A stretch of DNA of 64,000 bases from Sipunculus nudus (GCA_026874595.1 CM049307.1:78218643-78282642); one strand, 5' to 3'; positions 34,313 through 47,421 are shown, numbered from the stretch's first letter. Notes: generated from the letters alone by a model not told the origin. A program made the numbers and translations.

Positions 34313-34924
34313 CACTTTAAAATTTTGCAGGAGGGAAGCATTACCAATCAAACCAATCAATATTTTCCGAGTAGACTGCCAAGCCCAAGACAAGAAACAA
34401 ACCATCCGGTCTCATATTTAGAAAATCCCATTTCTGTACCTTTATCAGGTGCAAACACGTAAACCAGCGGATATGAGAGTTGAGAAATAAAAGTGCTATC
34501 ATATAGAGGACGAACTATAGCTCCTTCATCAGACTAAAGTCTACGGCGGATTTTAATGGTGCAAACAGTTTATTCTCCGTTCCTGTGTTCTGTTCCTGGA
34601 TATTTGATTGATCGATGTTTATATCACAGGATTGTTGAGTATTCTTGTCTCCACGTTTGTGGCGACCATGCTTCATTGATTCTTTGTCTTTATCAGGTCG
34701 TACCAGCATCCACATCCACCATCACTGAAGAACAACACCGGCTTGGATCAACATGCAGCCACGCCATGTGTATTTGTCAAGGCGATGCCTGGTGAGAGGA
34801 CCCATCACAAACACGCCTAAGCTTGACCCTGCGTTTGAGATTCCAGTCGCCACCGGAAGATGTCGGACAAAGTACTTTGGAACGCCTATTCCGGCCAAGA
34901 GTATCAGGAAAGCATATCCAGAAC
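34313..34924 (-). pseudogene. SLC16/MCT-like transporter exon with stops and frameshifts
   Basis: This is the middle of a monocarboxylate-transporter-like protein on the minus strand. After a clean acceptor (TTTCAG at 34925-34930) the frame gives GSGYAFLILLAGIGVPKYFV, RHLPVATGISNAGSSLGVFV and WRGCMLIQAGVVLQ, matching the TM4-TM6 pattern of SLC16 (repeated G, ...RRxxATGI..AGSS.G, WRG). An in-frame TGA (34722-34724) falls where a Cys is common in relatives. The frame then resumes with MWMLVRP and a hydrophilic loop. A TAG (34515-34517) and two frameshifts follow, yet TM7-8-like sequence is still readable (LVYVFAPDKGTEMGFSKYET; GKILIGLIGNASLLQN). The donor is AAAGTG|GTAAGC. Two stops and two frameshifts make this a pseudogene unless the assembly is at fault. 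Confidence 0.7.
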
Positions 34925-34930
34925 CTGAAA

Positions 34931-36880
34931 TACGACATTCTGGTGTTAGTCCATTATGAACAAACAATGGCGGTCGTGGTAAAGCTTTTGTAATGTTTTC
35001 GAGATATGGGTCACTCACCGCGTGAAATGTCCGGGAATTACGACATGAACACCCCTTGGACATTTACAAGGAGCGAAACTATCTGTGGAGAGGGTTAGTT
35101 TGTGATCAGAACTGTTGAACCAGACAATTGAGAGGCTTATTTAATATAAATATTGCATATTGTGTTATGAATGTGTGTACGCATATTGGATAAGAGTCAG
35201 AGCAGTTATGTCTAATATTATCTAGGCTTTAAATCGAATTTATTCATAGTTTGCAGGTCGACCATTCTTTGGATTATTGTTCGGTCGCTATCACAAGTAG
35301 AAAATTTTGCCTTTTAAGATGCTTGTAACCAATTTTTGCCTCAGCTTGTAAGATTTTACCCCGAATAAAATACAACAAAACTATACTAAGTATAAAATGG
35401 TCTGTCGGAATTTGAATTTTGTATGCCTAAAGTTAGTATGCTGCCAAATTCGAGAAACGTCTTGGGAAAGAGACGGAGGGTTGCTGGCTACTCGCTTCGG
35501 CGTTGCTCAACGTCCCCTTCCCATGCCTTGAACCCAGTCCTTTTCCTCCGTTCTCTTACCTGCTTATAGGACTGCCCGATGGAAGAGCCCAATATCTGTA
35601 TAGAGGTTTAAGCCTACGGGCAGATGGAATGTCCTACAAGCTGACTTAAAGTGTATAAACAAGGAGAATATTGTAACCAAAGACTCATGGACTTCCTCTA
35701 GGAAAACAAAAAAAAAAAAAAAACAAAAAAAAAATCGTCCTATATTTTCCAAGTTATTGAGCGAAAACTAAAGAAGACATTGCCTGTCATAAACAGGGCA
35801 CAATTCGTAACCGCACGGGACAGGTAAATCATTTGTTGAACATTAATAGCAGATCAAACTGACCTTTATTGAGTGAAGGTCACCGTCTATTCGTGAACAA
35901 AACCTACTTCATAACCGTAGGCACCTGGAATTTGAAAGTGGAAGGTGGGAAGGTGAGGACATCTACGTATTCCAAAATCATGCTATCTGAATGAATGTTA
36001 ATTGAGTTAAATTATTTGTTTTTTTTATCTTTGCAGAAGTAATAAATGTTCTTGACCACGATTCCAAATGTAAATTGTATCTGTTATAAAATATCACAAG
36101 AACCGGGGGGATATGAGCGTCAAATGTTATATGCGTTTCCACTTTTTCCTCACTGCAATGTTCAATCTCTGTTTTTGCGTTTTAGATAAATTGCCAGTTA
36201 CCAAATATTGGTCATTTGACTTATGTTAGTAAATAAACTACATATGACACCTTTTTTTAACCATTTTCCTGTGAGCTGGAATGGTACATTTCACTTTTCC
36301 GGCTTTAATGCTTAAGGAAGCAATCGTTATCGTGGACTGCAGCATACTGCAGAATAGTTGTTGTTTAACTGTGTTTTTAATTGTTACCCATTATAGTTCA
36401 CGATTTTACACAGAGTCCATGTAAGAACCCTTGGCTTCTTGTTAATAATAACATACTACAAATATCAGCCACATATTTCGTATTGCACTAATGGTGTAAC
36501 GATTAGAACTTTGTTGATATACTTATTAATATACAGATCTGTTCTGGTAACTTTTTCTTGCAAATTCAAAATTAGGTGATATGACCTACATTTATGTCCC
36601 GTTGCTTTAAGCGGTGTGTCAGATTCAGCTGAACGTCATGGCTAAAAGGCAACATATTTTCCAAAGTAGCGATTGCATAGTACAAATCAAAAGGAAGTCT
36701 TTGCTGGTGGCCTTGTTGAATGAAAACCTGTTTGAAACTTCAGTTTTTTTTGTTTTTTTTTGGGGGGGGAGATGAAGTCCATGAAATAGTTATGACTTAT
36801 TTGTTGCTTCTGACAGAGAAATGAAAAGTTCCCGCATTGTATCGCACTTAGTATCGGTACCGCCATTTGACATTTAAAAA
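34931..36880. other. Gene-free stretch
   Basis: No upstream exon for the minus-strand transporter is found. There is an A-rich run (35706-35733) and a G run (36764-36771). Nothing else is supported. Confidence 0.4.
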
Positions 36881-36899
36881 TAGACATAAAACATTTTTG

Positions 36900-37190
36900 C
36901 AGATGTTCCTCCAAAATTCAGGGGTAGAGCACAGGACTCAAATCCGAGATGTCATGAGTTCAAATCCCAGCCGAGGCGGTGAGATTTTCACGGTCGGCCC
37001 CCACCCAGGGTGTGCGCTGGGAATGGGAAGCATGTGCCCAACAGCCGTGTATTACTCACAAACGAGTGCGGCTTTGGGGGGTTCTTTGGGTTATGACCCA
37101 GCAATGGGGATAATAACACACCCAGGACCGGCATGTGTGGTAGACACCGGGCCTGGGTGACACCAGGATGCAAAAATAAAACGATAGGAA
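36900..37190 (+). mobile_element. tRNA-derived SINE
   Basis: The 5' end has a Pol III A-box-like segment (TTCAGGGGTAGAGCACAGGA, about 36918-36937) and a B box GAGTTCAAATCCC (36956-36968), spaced as in a tRNA gene. A ~200-bp non-tRNA body follows (GTGTGCGCTGGGAATGGGAA, TTCTTTGGGTTATGACCCAG). The tail is A-rich (GCAAAAATAAAACGATAGG, about 37171-37189). Pol III transcription and LINE-driven mobility are inferred from the class. The ORFs on both strands across it are shadows. Confidence 0.75.
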
Positions 37191-39190
37191 GCGAGTGTTA
37201 CCGCCCCTCTTATATACCATTATAACCAGAAAAAAAGAATTCCTTTGCACCCATGTAGAAGCCGCCCATTCGTATGCATTTGTTCTCCCAGGTGAAATCT
37301 GTGAAATCACTGAAGCGTGACAGTGTTTATACATGAAAAGTGTACATTTTAGCATATGAATGACAAGGAGATTCTAGTGGAGGTGTTCAGGCTCCGACGG
37401 CAGAATCTAGTTCGATAAAAGAATCTCTATCAGTTTAAAAATGTACTGGTAATATATTTTCACGTTTCAAAGTCCCTAGAGATAAAATTATAAAATCCGA
37501 CCCTGGCGTATTATGTCTAAATATACGCCACGTGCATTAGAACTTCAGGTAAGCCACATCAGGTTTACAAAAAAAAACATACACACAAGAAAATTAAATG
37601 GTATTTTTATTTGGCCCTATGGTAAAATAAATGTACCGTCTGACAGCCCCCCCCCCCCCCCTTCCCCTACACACTATTCTAAATAATAGTTGATAAAATA
37701 AATCAAGTAAGCGTGTTTTTTTATATGAGCTGCCTTCAGTTAATATATGGAATACTTATGAACACAACCATTCATTGTCATTTACTTATTGCCGTTTTTG
37801 CTTCTCAGCGCCATCTAGTATTCACATTTTACACTGTTTAGACGTTTTAAATATATCTCGGTTTGTTTGAATCGTATCAGCTCATATTTGCAATCCACTC
37901 TTCTATATGAAGATGTCTTACTCACATGTTGTAAGACGCTGAAATTATTACTATTATTATCCTTAAAATTAGTAGTAGTCGTATACTAACCAATTCAATT
38001 TGTTAACAAAACCTTAAAGGGTGTTAACATTGGTCTATAAACCATGCTCATATAGACTTGTATGTATGTTATAAGAAGAATAAATTGGATACACACCCAC
38101 AATGAATGCAGACATTAACATTTCTATCCAAATGATTTTTCTACAATGACTTCCGCCGTCCACATTGAATATTTCAACGTTTTCAGGCTCTGGAAAATAC
38201 ACTTTTGGTTGATTTTAACTGAATGATTTTTTATTGTCGTTCAGATAAAACAGTATACAGTGTAGGTATATGCATGGTCTGTAAGCACTGAGAACGTATT
38301 GCCTCGTCTTAAATAACGTATAAAGTGGACCTGGTAAGGAGCTGTGTATATCGGTTCAAATTTTCGTAGGGAACACATTGTTGAACGTATTTGTCCACGC
38401 CGTTGGTGAAAGTATAAACTATCTAAAAAAAGGAAAATAAAATAAGATATATTCATCGCATCGACTTTTATTTGTTATCGATCAAAATGTATTTATCAGT
38501 TTTTATAAGTGTATAAATGTAAGAAAATGAGCGTTTTATAATACGTCAAGACGTACAAGCCACAGATCAAATTACCCAAAAGCTGATAAGCTGCATAGAT
38601 ATAACAACCAAACATAGGCAAGAGTGATGCAAGCTGCTGATTAATCAAAATAAACCCCAGTGGTTAAAATTCGGCAGTGTAAGCCGAGGATAAATTCAAT
38701 TATAACGAGGTATCTCTTTACCTTGCAATAATATAAACATGTTGTTCAAATGTTGTTTATTGCTTTTGGAAATTTACGTCTGTCTCCATTTAATAAATGT
38801 GTAAGCTTTGTTTTGATCAATAATAAATGAACTGGAACTGTATAAGCTGGTCCTTGCGCATGTTCCGTTCTAATTTCCGTCTCTCTATGTACGGCATCAT
38901 AACGAGAGATAATTGAAAGGGCGTATTAGTTAGTGGAGGGATAATTGCCCTGGATCCTCCACTGGTTCCATATTACCGGAGCGATTATCCTACAATATAG
39001 AAGATACTTTATGAATATACTGACAAACTAATGAATATTCCATAGAAGCTTTCTTGCTGTGCATTAATTTATTTTGCTTAAATTTGTTCTGATCACACCT
39101 CTTGGATCAGAGGTGTCGCCACAGTCGTCACTTGACACATTATTTTGCATTACCTTGACTGACTGGGTAGAGGTTTAAAAGCCGACACTA
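37191..39190. other. Gene-free stretch
   Basis: It holds a C tract (about 37648-37662) and AT-rich DNA. No exon is supported. Confidence 0.45.
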
Positions 39191-39192
39191 TT

Positions 39193-39195
39193 ATA

Positions 39196-39246
<51 letters not shown>
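39193..39246. repeat. (AT)n microsatellite
   Basis: About 25 AT units. Confidence 0.95.
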
Positions 39247-39249
<3 letters not shown>

Positions 39250-39762
39250 CATGTAGATATACTGCTTGGTCGATTGTAAACAATTTTCACCCTGAGGTCT
39301 GTAAAATTTTAAAGGTATTTGTCTGAAGAAATTCCAATGAATCTAGAAACAAAGGCTAACGGCTGCTGCTTTCTGTTACTTTGATATAATAGGTGTCAAT
39401 CTGAAAATCAATTAAGCCAGTACATATTAAATATATCTAAAAGTGTATATGTAAGTTAGAAACGCTGAAAACCGGGACACACAGTACTTTATATGAACAT
39501 GAATAATAATGAGAGGTAGGGCTGGTGACGCAAAATGGATCATTGATAGTTATGACAAAAATCGCAGACATGAATTTTATTGAACCAATCTAAATTATTT
39601 AACTGTCTTGTATATTTTTGCTCCATACAAGGACATATCGGTGCAATATGGCAGAATGAAAAGGAGGACCTTGTCTTTTCCCGAGCAAACCCATAATGGT
39701 CGAGCCGTGCTGGCATTGTTGTTGAAATCGACAAGAAATTTACAAGCCCCGACATTGAGCTC

Positions 39763-39858
39763 GGGGGGGGGGGGGGGGGGGAGGACAAAACGAGTCACGT
39801 TACCATTGTGACGTAACGTGATTGAGCCCCCCCACCCCCCCACCCCACCCCATCTGGC
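39763..39858. repeat. Poly-G / poly-C pair flanking a small hairpin
   Basis: Nineteen G (39763-39781) are followed by GTCACGTTAC (39794-39803), a 9-base loop and GTAACGTGAT (39813-39822), then C-rich DNA (39827-39851). The G and C tracts can pair around the inner stem. Each strand also has quadruplex potential. The ORFs over it encode poly-Gly or poly-Pro artefacts. Confidence 0.6.
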
Positions 39859-39859
39859 T

Positions 39860-41215
39860 GTAAACTGTAACAGTGTAGTATCTGATACAACTACAAGTGA
39901 AGGCACAACCGCTTAGCTCTCGATTCGTGGGTGTGATTTTATCAAGAAACCGAGAAAGTGGCAATGACTGGACGAAAATGTTCCCCTTCTGTTCCTTGGA
40001 ATGCAGATTTCTAGTTAATTACAAAATTTTCATTTAATATATAAATAATTATTTTAATTATTTTCATATAACTTTCAAAATAAATTACGGATAAACTGTT
40101 TATATTTCCGTGTCGATGTTTAATTTACCGCCATCACGATTTTTATAAATAGCCGATCGCAGAACCAAAACCGATCACTGATATTAATATTTTTTTCCCT
40201 TTAACAAGCTTCCTTGGAAGCACATGTTCATGTTCTCCTTAGCTCGTTTCATAATGCGTGTTTATATTAAATTTCCTGTGGATGTGTCAATGTAGGACTA
40301 ATGGTGGGATTGTCATCTACTGTGTTAGGAATTAACACAACCAGAACCACGGAATTTTTACAAATGGGTTCACACATTAGCTAACGACTGTAAAAAGGAA
40401 TCTCACCGTTAGATACGGCAGGTTTCTTAAATTTTAACATTTTAGGTATAGAAGCACATGATCCTTGTTTCATCTTTCTCTTCCATCAAGACGAACCCGA
40501 CCTCTCATCGCCACAAGTGGGCGACAGGTGCCCATGTTTTTTAATCTTATTATGATTATTGTGAAAAATTATCGTATGTTCCACATGTTAGTAGGCCATC
40601 CATATTCAGTTCTCAATGGCTTTACTCTGATTTTATGCATATCGGGCATTTTTAATGTATAGCTTTGAATGAGTTTTAAGTAAAGGTTAAAAAAAATTAT
40701 AGAATATAATCACAATGTAGAACTGAAAGAGGTGAATGAGCTAGCGAATATTGATTTTAATAGTAACTGATAAAAACAAAATATTCCAGACCAAAATTTA
40801 TAAAGTACTGGAACAATACTCCACAATGTCTCATGGAAACCTTTGAGAAGTCAGTGCTTCATTTAACTAAAAACAAGTTGACAAACAAAAACAGACCCAG
40901 GGGAAACATAACCTCCATGTGACTCAAAACACAGTTGGAACACATATAATACATATATGAATATTAGCCTTGTTACACCTACAATGCCCAATTTAAGCCT
41001 GAGTGTATGTAGTTCTTAGTGATTAAGCAAAATAATCAATAGTATATGTTTCCTTAAATTACTTTTCGGGAAAACTCCCGTCTTGTTTTGGGTAAGAATC
41101 TTCCCAAAATGAGGAGCTTTTAACAGAGGTGATACTGAGGTAGGGATAGTGTCCTCTGGAGGAGATTGGCAGCGACAATGAATTCGGGGGTCGGGAATAA
41201 AACACGTCAAAACAA
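39860..41215. other. Gene-free stretch
   Basis: AT-rich DNA. The short ORF at 40465-40662 has no recognisable domain and no splice support. Confidence 0.45.

Positions 41216-41219
<4 letters not shown>

Positions 41220-41262
<43 letters not shown>
41220..41262. repeat. (AT)n tract at the left edge of TGTTAC element 1
   Basis: About 21 AT units run almost directly into the element start at 41276. Confidence 0.95.
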
Positions 41263-41266
<4 letters not shown>

Positions 41267-41275
41267 TAAATATAT

Positions 41276-42151
41276 TGTTACGGAACCTAATATCAGCATA
41301 TCACGTATGCGTGACGAACATAAACTATGTCATGGAGATGAAAAAAAAATCAGATTCTGTAACACAAGGCAGCGTGAAATATCTAGGGGAAAAAATAAAG
41401 AAGTCAGTGTTTTTTGTTAACAAATAACTGTAATTTATTCTTAAAACTACCCTAACATTACAATACACTATATCAATACAATTACACAGTACAACAACAG
41501 TATAACAGCAAATCAATATAATCACATAACATAATAAACAAAGTGCACAGTAGCTGAAACCACCATTGTCACAGCGACAAGCCCTTTAAAATGTATAAAC
41601 CGGATGAACAGTTCACACAAATCTTCTCTGAGAATAAAAGTCCAATATAGTCACAAAATCAATCTACTGTAATCCAAAGTGAAATCCTGGCAGTGATCCG
41701 AAAGGCAAACTGAAAACTATATAAAATCCTTCAAAATTGAGAAGTAATCTATAATTGCCGCACTTATCGGAAAAGGTCCACAACTGACTTACACGCTTCT
41801 GTGTCCGCTGGAATATTTCTCTCGTCTCGCATTGACATTAAACACAACCCCTTATTTATAACTTTCACCTCAAGCCGAGAACTTTCCATTTCTCGAACAA
41901 TCCAAAGAACCTAACATGATACACAGTACACACGCGTTAAAGGAAACATCTAGAACAACATCGCTGTGTTTCTACATATCAGGGTTCACACATGGGCCGG
42001 CCCAGCTCGGCCAGGCGAGATAATTTAACCCAAGACTAGCATGACCGCTATTTACACGTCAGACCCCACGCGTGGGCCGGGCTATGCCGTCATGGCAACG
42101 GCGAATGCTAGCGCTGTGCATACACATACAATAAAAGAGACATCTGTAACA
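41276..42151 (+). mobile_element. TGTTAC...GTAACA element, copy 1 (solo-LTR-like or MITE)
   Basis: It begins TGTTACGGAACCTAATATCA and ends CATCTGTAACA, so the termini form a short imperfect inverted repeat with TG...CA ends as in LTRs. Its 876 bp align along their length with 61227-62082 (shared CAGATTCTGTAACAC, GTCTAGGGGAA-like block, TTATTCTTAAAAC.ACCCTAAC, CTTATTTATAACTTT, CAAGCCGAGAACTTTCCATT). There is no ORF. The left side abuts (AT)n and the right side (from about 42158) is again (AT)n. No clear target duplication can be read inside AT repeats. A solo LTR is favoured; a TA-targeting MITE is the alternative. Confidence 0.65.
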
Positions 42152-42153
42152 CA

Positions 42154-42157
<4 letters not shown>

Positions 42158-42201
<44 letters not shown>
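42158..42201. repeat. (AT)n tract at the right edge of TGTTAC element 1
   Basis: About 21 AT units after ACACACT. Together with 41220-41262 it brackets the element. Confidence 0.95.
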
Positions 42202-42204
<3 letters not shown>

Positions 42205-44525
42205 GAATATATACATGTATAAAATAAACGCTTCACTCAATCAGACATGTATACATAGAAATATAATGAGATATATATTTATCGAACATATGGTATGTTA
42301 TGTAATTTATCATACATTTCTTATATATTTGATTTGTCAAGCTTACAATAAAATGCGTACTTATAATTTAAGATATTTGTAATTGTGCGGATTGTTCGCA
42401 CCTCATTATATGTATCGTTCACACAGTACTACTAATAAAGCCCACTCTAACCACCCTGTTTGAGACCATGTAAAGGGAGGTTCAGGCTGTTTTGACTTCA
42501 TGTAGAAGATATATTTTAAAAATTTATTGATATATGAAAAAAAATACACAAATTAAGCATTTTTTTCTAACTTGACCAAAAACAGTTTAATTTATACCAA
42601 AGGTGGTGAACTGGGTGACGTTACATATGAACTTGGCCGAAATGGCTGAATTTTACGAACCGTCAGAATTGTTGCACATGTAGATTTCGGGCGCAGACAA
42701 AAACACCTTGATGAGGTAAATGTTTCCTAATCTTATTACCTTTCATATAGAGAAAACTCGATATGCTTGTGATCATAAAGACAGTTAGGGTTCCTTGTCA
42801 CCCAATGTCTTAAAATGGTAGCCAATTGATGAATTTTACAATTCTGAAATGATATAACAGTGCAGATCCTCTGGTGGCTGTTTATTTTATATTCACGGTG
42901 ATCTCTTGACCCGATCAACGGTTCATGAAATGATAGGCATGAAAGGAATGGCAAAAATGCTGTCGGGCGAAAGATTTTGGCATAATTCCACGAGCACACA
43001 TTTTCTCATGCTTGTCAATCTGAGGAAAAATTAATATGTTACGGCAATTGCTTCAACAGACCTTGTCATAATGTGTGCTTAAAGAATTCAAAAAGTGGGT
43101 TGTGGCCATACTGTTTTCCCGAGGGTTAGACGTTCGACAGCGCCAACTTTTTCAGTGTGTCTTCGGTAACATTTTCTTTGCAATCACTTGAACGATTCTT
43201 TTAGTAAGGCAAGTAAAAGGAAGTCAAAGATCGTAGCTTGGATGCAACATTGTATTTTCGATGGGTCAGAAATGTGAAAGAAATACATTCTTCATAGGCT
43301 ATCATCCTGATAATAATTGTCCCAGTACGTATAAGAAAGGTCAATTGTATTCTGAAATGCTACGTGCGACAGATAGCACAATGACGTACGACCTGATATG
43401 AATTTTTAACTTTTTTTTAGTCCAAATTTGATATTTAATATTTACTTTTAAGTAACAGTAATATGTCAATTACATATTACGTTTTTGTGTCAGACAAAAA
43501 GTTTTATAAAACCTGAAGCTTATTCCCGGGCAGAGTAACTTATACGCACAAGTCTGGTATTAAAAAAAACTCATTGATGTGGCTGCCGAACGAAGTCGTC
43601 CTTGATTTTACTTCTATAGTTCGTTGAGTTTTTCTTACATTGAACGTGAACAGCAACCAATTCACGGCGAATTCGGGTGCACAGAAAATACAGTCGCAAA
43701 AATTGATGCTGACATTCATATAATATACGCTTTTCATTGAATGAATAAAGAAGAGAATACTATTTTCAATGTTAACATTTCATAAATGTACCTTTTTACT
43801 TCACACAACACAGGACTTTTAGTCACATAGCCCCAGAGCTGCCCTGGTCACAGCTGATTGATCAAGATGATCGCGCACAATGAAAATTACTGTTCTGAAC
43901 CAATCATAGACAAGTTCAGGGAGTGCAAAGGTTACACAACATGACACAACAGGCAGGACAATTCACACCTGAGCTTACTCAAGCGGCATGAACATCGGTA
44001 AGCTGTAGACATTAATTTGTGAAATAGTTATCATTTTGTAGCTGGTCTACCTTTTCTAATATCATTTAAATTTGCTAGGGGTACCTACCTTTAGCAGATT
44101 TCATCATTTATCGCATGGCATTCATTACATCCGTTTTAATCGCATTCGAAAAAGGAAATAGAACCGTGCGTCAACGCATGCTTGGCATGCCTGTAGAGGT
44201 TGCAATGAATTTTGTGTCAACCCAAGGTGCCGGTCTCCACACGATCTTGGTCCACGAAGATTATGTGTGGTGTAGATCTGCAACCCTGATATTAGTTTTC
44301 AAATGCAGCTCTCCGTTCAGTCCCCAGATGGCAGCACAATGTATGACAGGGCATGCAAACAAAGTGAACGAGGGTCAAAAGCCTGCATCTCATTCAGTTG
44401 TTTTCAGAACTGTAGACTAGTCAATATAAAAGTGGATTTAAGTTTGGTGCACATGCATCTGTTATTGTTAAATTATAGGGTTTTTATTCATACGGATATG
44501 CATTGTTTTCGCTCCTATTGATGTC
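42202..44525. other. Gene-free stretch
   Basis: Short ORFs only (for example 44115-44420), without domain or splice evidence. A phrase CTGTTTGAGACCATGTAAAG near 42459 loosely matches one near 30858. Confidence 0.4.
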
Positions 44526-44529
44526 CCAA

Positions 44530-46745
44530 TGAGTGAAACGTTTTATTGCTGGCCGAAAATCTTCGATTTCGGTAAGCAGGTTGGTCAGTCGCGGATGTCT
44601 GTTTGTCTGTCTGTTGTTGCTTGCCGGAATCAAATATTTCGACAAGCATGTTGGTCAGTTGCGTATGTTTGTCTGTATGTTTGTTTGTCTGTGTGTGCTC
44701 TACAGGCCACAATTTTGTAGCAACCGCTTTCAAACTTACATAGTTGGTAGACTATCAAAATTCCTGGAATCCTATATTTTTTGGGCAAATTATGTCAAAG
44801 GTCAAGATTAAGGTCATCAAAACTTAACAAAAAAAGATTTATCTTCATAGCTTTGTCACTATTAATCGTTTCTATGTCAACTATAGCTCATTTTCTTGGT
44901 CATTCCATGGCCTTTCTTCTGGTGTGTGGCTGCTTCAAATCTGCCGTAATCATGGTTTTGCTTTTTCGGGGAGAATTTATGATATTCGAAATATCTAGTT
45001 CTTCTAACTTTGCCAGTTTTAAAGCTAAAGGGGTTTTTTTGCCTCAGGTAGCATTAAATGAATACTTCAAAGTTTCAGTACAAGTCTCGCAAAATCTCGC
45101 AATATATCTCGTCAAGCGATTCCCTAGAAGCCACAGTTTTGCAGGAAATTATTTCAAACTGGTACATCTTATGTAGACTGGCCCAGTCAATGAAATGGCT
45201 CTGACAGCGATATCAAACGGCTCTCACTGTGTCGTACTTAGTGTCGGTAATGCTACCACGCGGCAACTAACATAACCACTTACCATTCTCTGACCCTCAT
45301 ATTCATTTAGTGTTAAGAGCTAGAACTGAGTTGCGTCGCGTCTATCGGTACATGAAATCACGTTTCATTTGAAGCATTTTAGCAGTAAACATCAACACAC
45401 TAAAGCCCAGGCAGGGCTACATCTCATGTCTTATACTAATATCTGGAAATTGATTTTTCATTTTTTTTTGGGGGGGGGGGGGGGATTGCCGAAAGGGGGC
45501 GCTGCACTCAAAACACTTAAACATATCCTAAACAAGCCTTACCTCATGAAAATATACCTCATTTTGCTCCGCTTTACCTTCTCCACTTCTTTTGTCTGGT
45601 CATCTGTTATCTCAGATGTGTCACTTTGTCAGAATGTCTGTCAGTTTGTCAGATGTCCTCCATTGCGCCTGCTTGTTGATTCTTGCGACTCACGTAAAGC
45701 ATTCTACAGGCTACAGTTTTCCAGGAATCCGTTTGAAACTGGTACACCATATGTCTGATACAAACATTTCGAAAATGATTTTTCATTTTCCTGATAGGAC
45801 TACTAGGCGGCGCTCATCTCGAACCTCCAAAACTATGTAATGTTTGCCATATCTCTAAAACTATAAACGTTAATTACATAAACTTTAGCTTAATGTTTCC
45901 ACCGGGTCTTTTTTATTACCTGGTCAAGTAATCCAATCTCTACCTTTTGTCACTGTGTCAGTATGTTTGTCTGTTTGTCAGTTGTCCTCTAATTTGCCTG
46001 CTTGTTGGTTCTTCCGTCTTACTTTTAGCATTCTACAGGCCACAGTTTTGCAGGAATCCTTGATAAACTGGTACACCTTATGTCTAACAATAATATCTCG
46101 AAGTATAATTTTCGGATAAGGCCACTAGGGTGCGCTGCACTTGAACATCCCCGAAATAACACTTTAAGGCTATATATATCCAAAACCATAAACGTCAATT
46201 GCAAAAGCTACAGCTTATTTTCCCCCCAAGAGTCTTCTCCATAACCTGGTTAAGTCATCTGGTTTCAATCTTGTGTCATTTTGTCAATATGTTTGTCTGT
46301 TTGTCAGCTGCCTCAATTTATCCTGCTTGCTTGTTTATGCGTCTTACTTATAACATTCTGTAGTCCTTAGTTTTGCTGGATTCACTTTGTAACCTTCATA
46401 CATCATATTTCTTAAAGATTTCAGAAAGCATGTGTATTGTCTAAATAGGTCAAAGGTCAAGGTCAAGGTCATGAAAACACGTCAAACTCTTGTTTCCCTC
46501 ATAACCTTGACAATATTGGTCCTATCTTCACAAGCAATGGCTCATTTTCTTCCTCTTTTTCCTTGCTCATTCATCTGACTATTTCAAGGTCAAGGTGATC
46601 AAACGTATCAAAATCTATAACTCTGTTAATATTGGTCCTATCTTCACAAACTATGGCTTATTTTCCTCCACTTTGGCATCGCTCATTCGTATGACTAACT
46701 TTATGTCATTTTCGGCAAGGGCGCGACCTCTGGTCTTCTAGTTTT
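44530..46745. repeat. Degenerate tandem array, ~325-330-bp units
   Basis: The landmark TTCTACAGGCCACAGTTTTG and variants recurs near 44707, 45131, 45711, 46040 and 46365; the last three are 329 and 325 bp apart. Each is preceded by GTCTGTTTGTC-type sequence and followed by a CTGGTACA.CTTATGT phrase. A 72-bp sub-duplication (GGTTGGTCAGT) lies at 44580-44665. The right end contains TCAAGGTCAAGGTCA and GGCAAGGGCGCGACCTCTGG. It is non-coding. Confidence 0.7.
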
Positions 46746-47118
46746 TATATGAGTTCGTTTACATTTCTTCCGAGCCTCCCCCATAGCAGTCACATGTCAC
46801 ATTAATTTACAATGCAACATTTTTAGTTTGGTACCAAAAGATAATATGTATTATATATCTTGCATGGTTTCCATTTTATCCCTAAAATTTATTTCACGTA
46901 GTTCTCTGTACGAAGCAAAATCATAATTCCAGGGTAAAAAAAAACCGTATTTACATATAATGCCATATATGCCAAAGGTAAGAAAGACTTATCTTTCTAG
47001 ACTATCTAGATATCATCAAAAATGATTTTACAAATTCTACTATTTGTTTATAAAGCGCTCGTGATTATGATGGTTGGTATCAGCGATAAATAAATTGAAC
47101 ATATTTTTCTTTTTTTAG

Positions 47119-47421
47119 AAATGTCTAAGGGAACGAACTTCCAACTGAGAGAATTTAAAAATGCCATACTGTACAACAAGTTGGACAAGGTCCGTGAAAT
47201 GATAATGAACGGATTTTCTCCTAATACAATCCTCCATGAACCGAGCCGGAAGCGAGGACTTCATGTAGCGGCCAAAGCGGGGAACGACGATATGGTCAAG
47301 CTGCTGATAGGCTTCGGGGCCGTGTCCTACAACATCGGAACATACCCAGACAAACAGGACCCGCTCCACGTAGCCAGCTCATGGGGTCACTTGGACGTAG
47401 TCAGGATACTTTTGAAATACG
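47119..47421 (+). CDS. ASB-like gene, exon with start codon (ankyrin repeats 1-2)
   Basis: First coding exon of a 444-aa ankyrin-repeat/SOCS-box protein. The ATG at 47121 lies two bases after a T-rich acceptor (TTTTTTAG, 47111-47118), so an untranslated upstream exon is likely. Residues 44-73 (RGLHVAAKAGNDDMVKLLIG FGA) and 78-104 (DPLHVASSWGHLDVVRILLK YGA) are canonical ankyrin repeats. The donor is GTAGGT at 47422; the last base G is completed by GT of the next exon. Ankyrin repeats of this family bind the substrate to be ubiquitinated. Confidence 0.85.

Noticed and set aside
36918-36968. A functional tRNA gene
   Set aside because: A and B boxes are present but no cloverleaf closes, and the sequence continues into a SINE body with an A-rich tail.
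46447-46471. Perfect DR1 nuclear-receptor site AGGTCAAAGGTCA and following half-sites
   Set aside because: TCAAGGTCA phrases recur throughout the decayed repeat arrays here (for example near 11874), so the match is probably repeat-derived.
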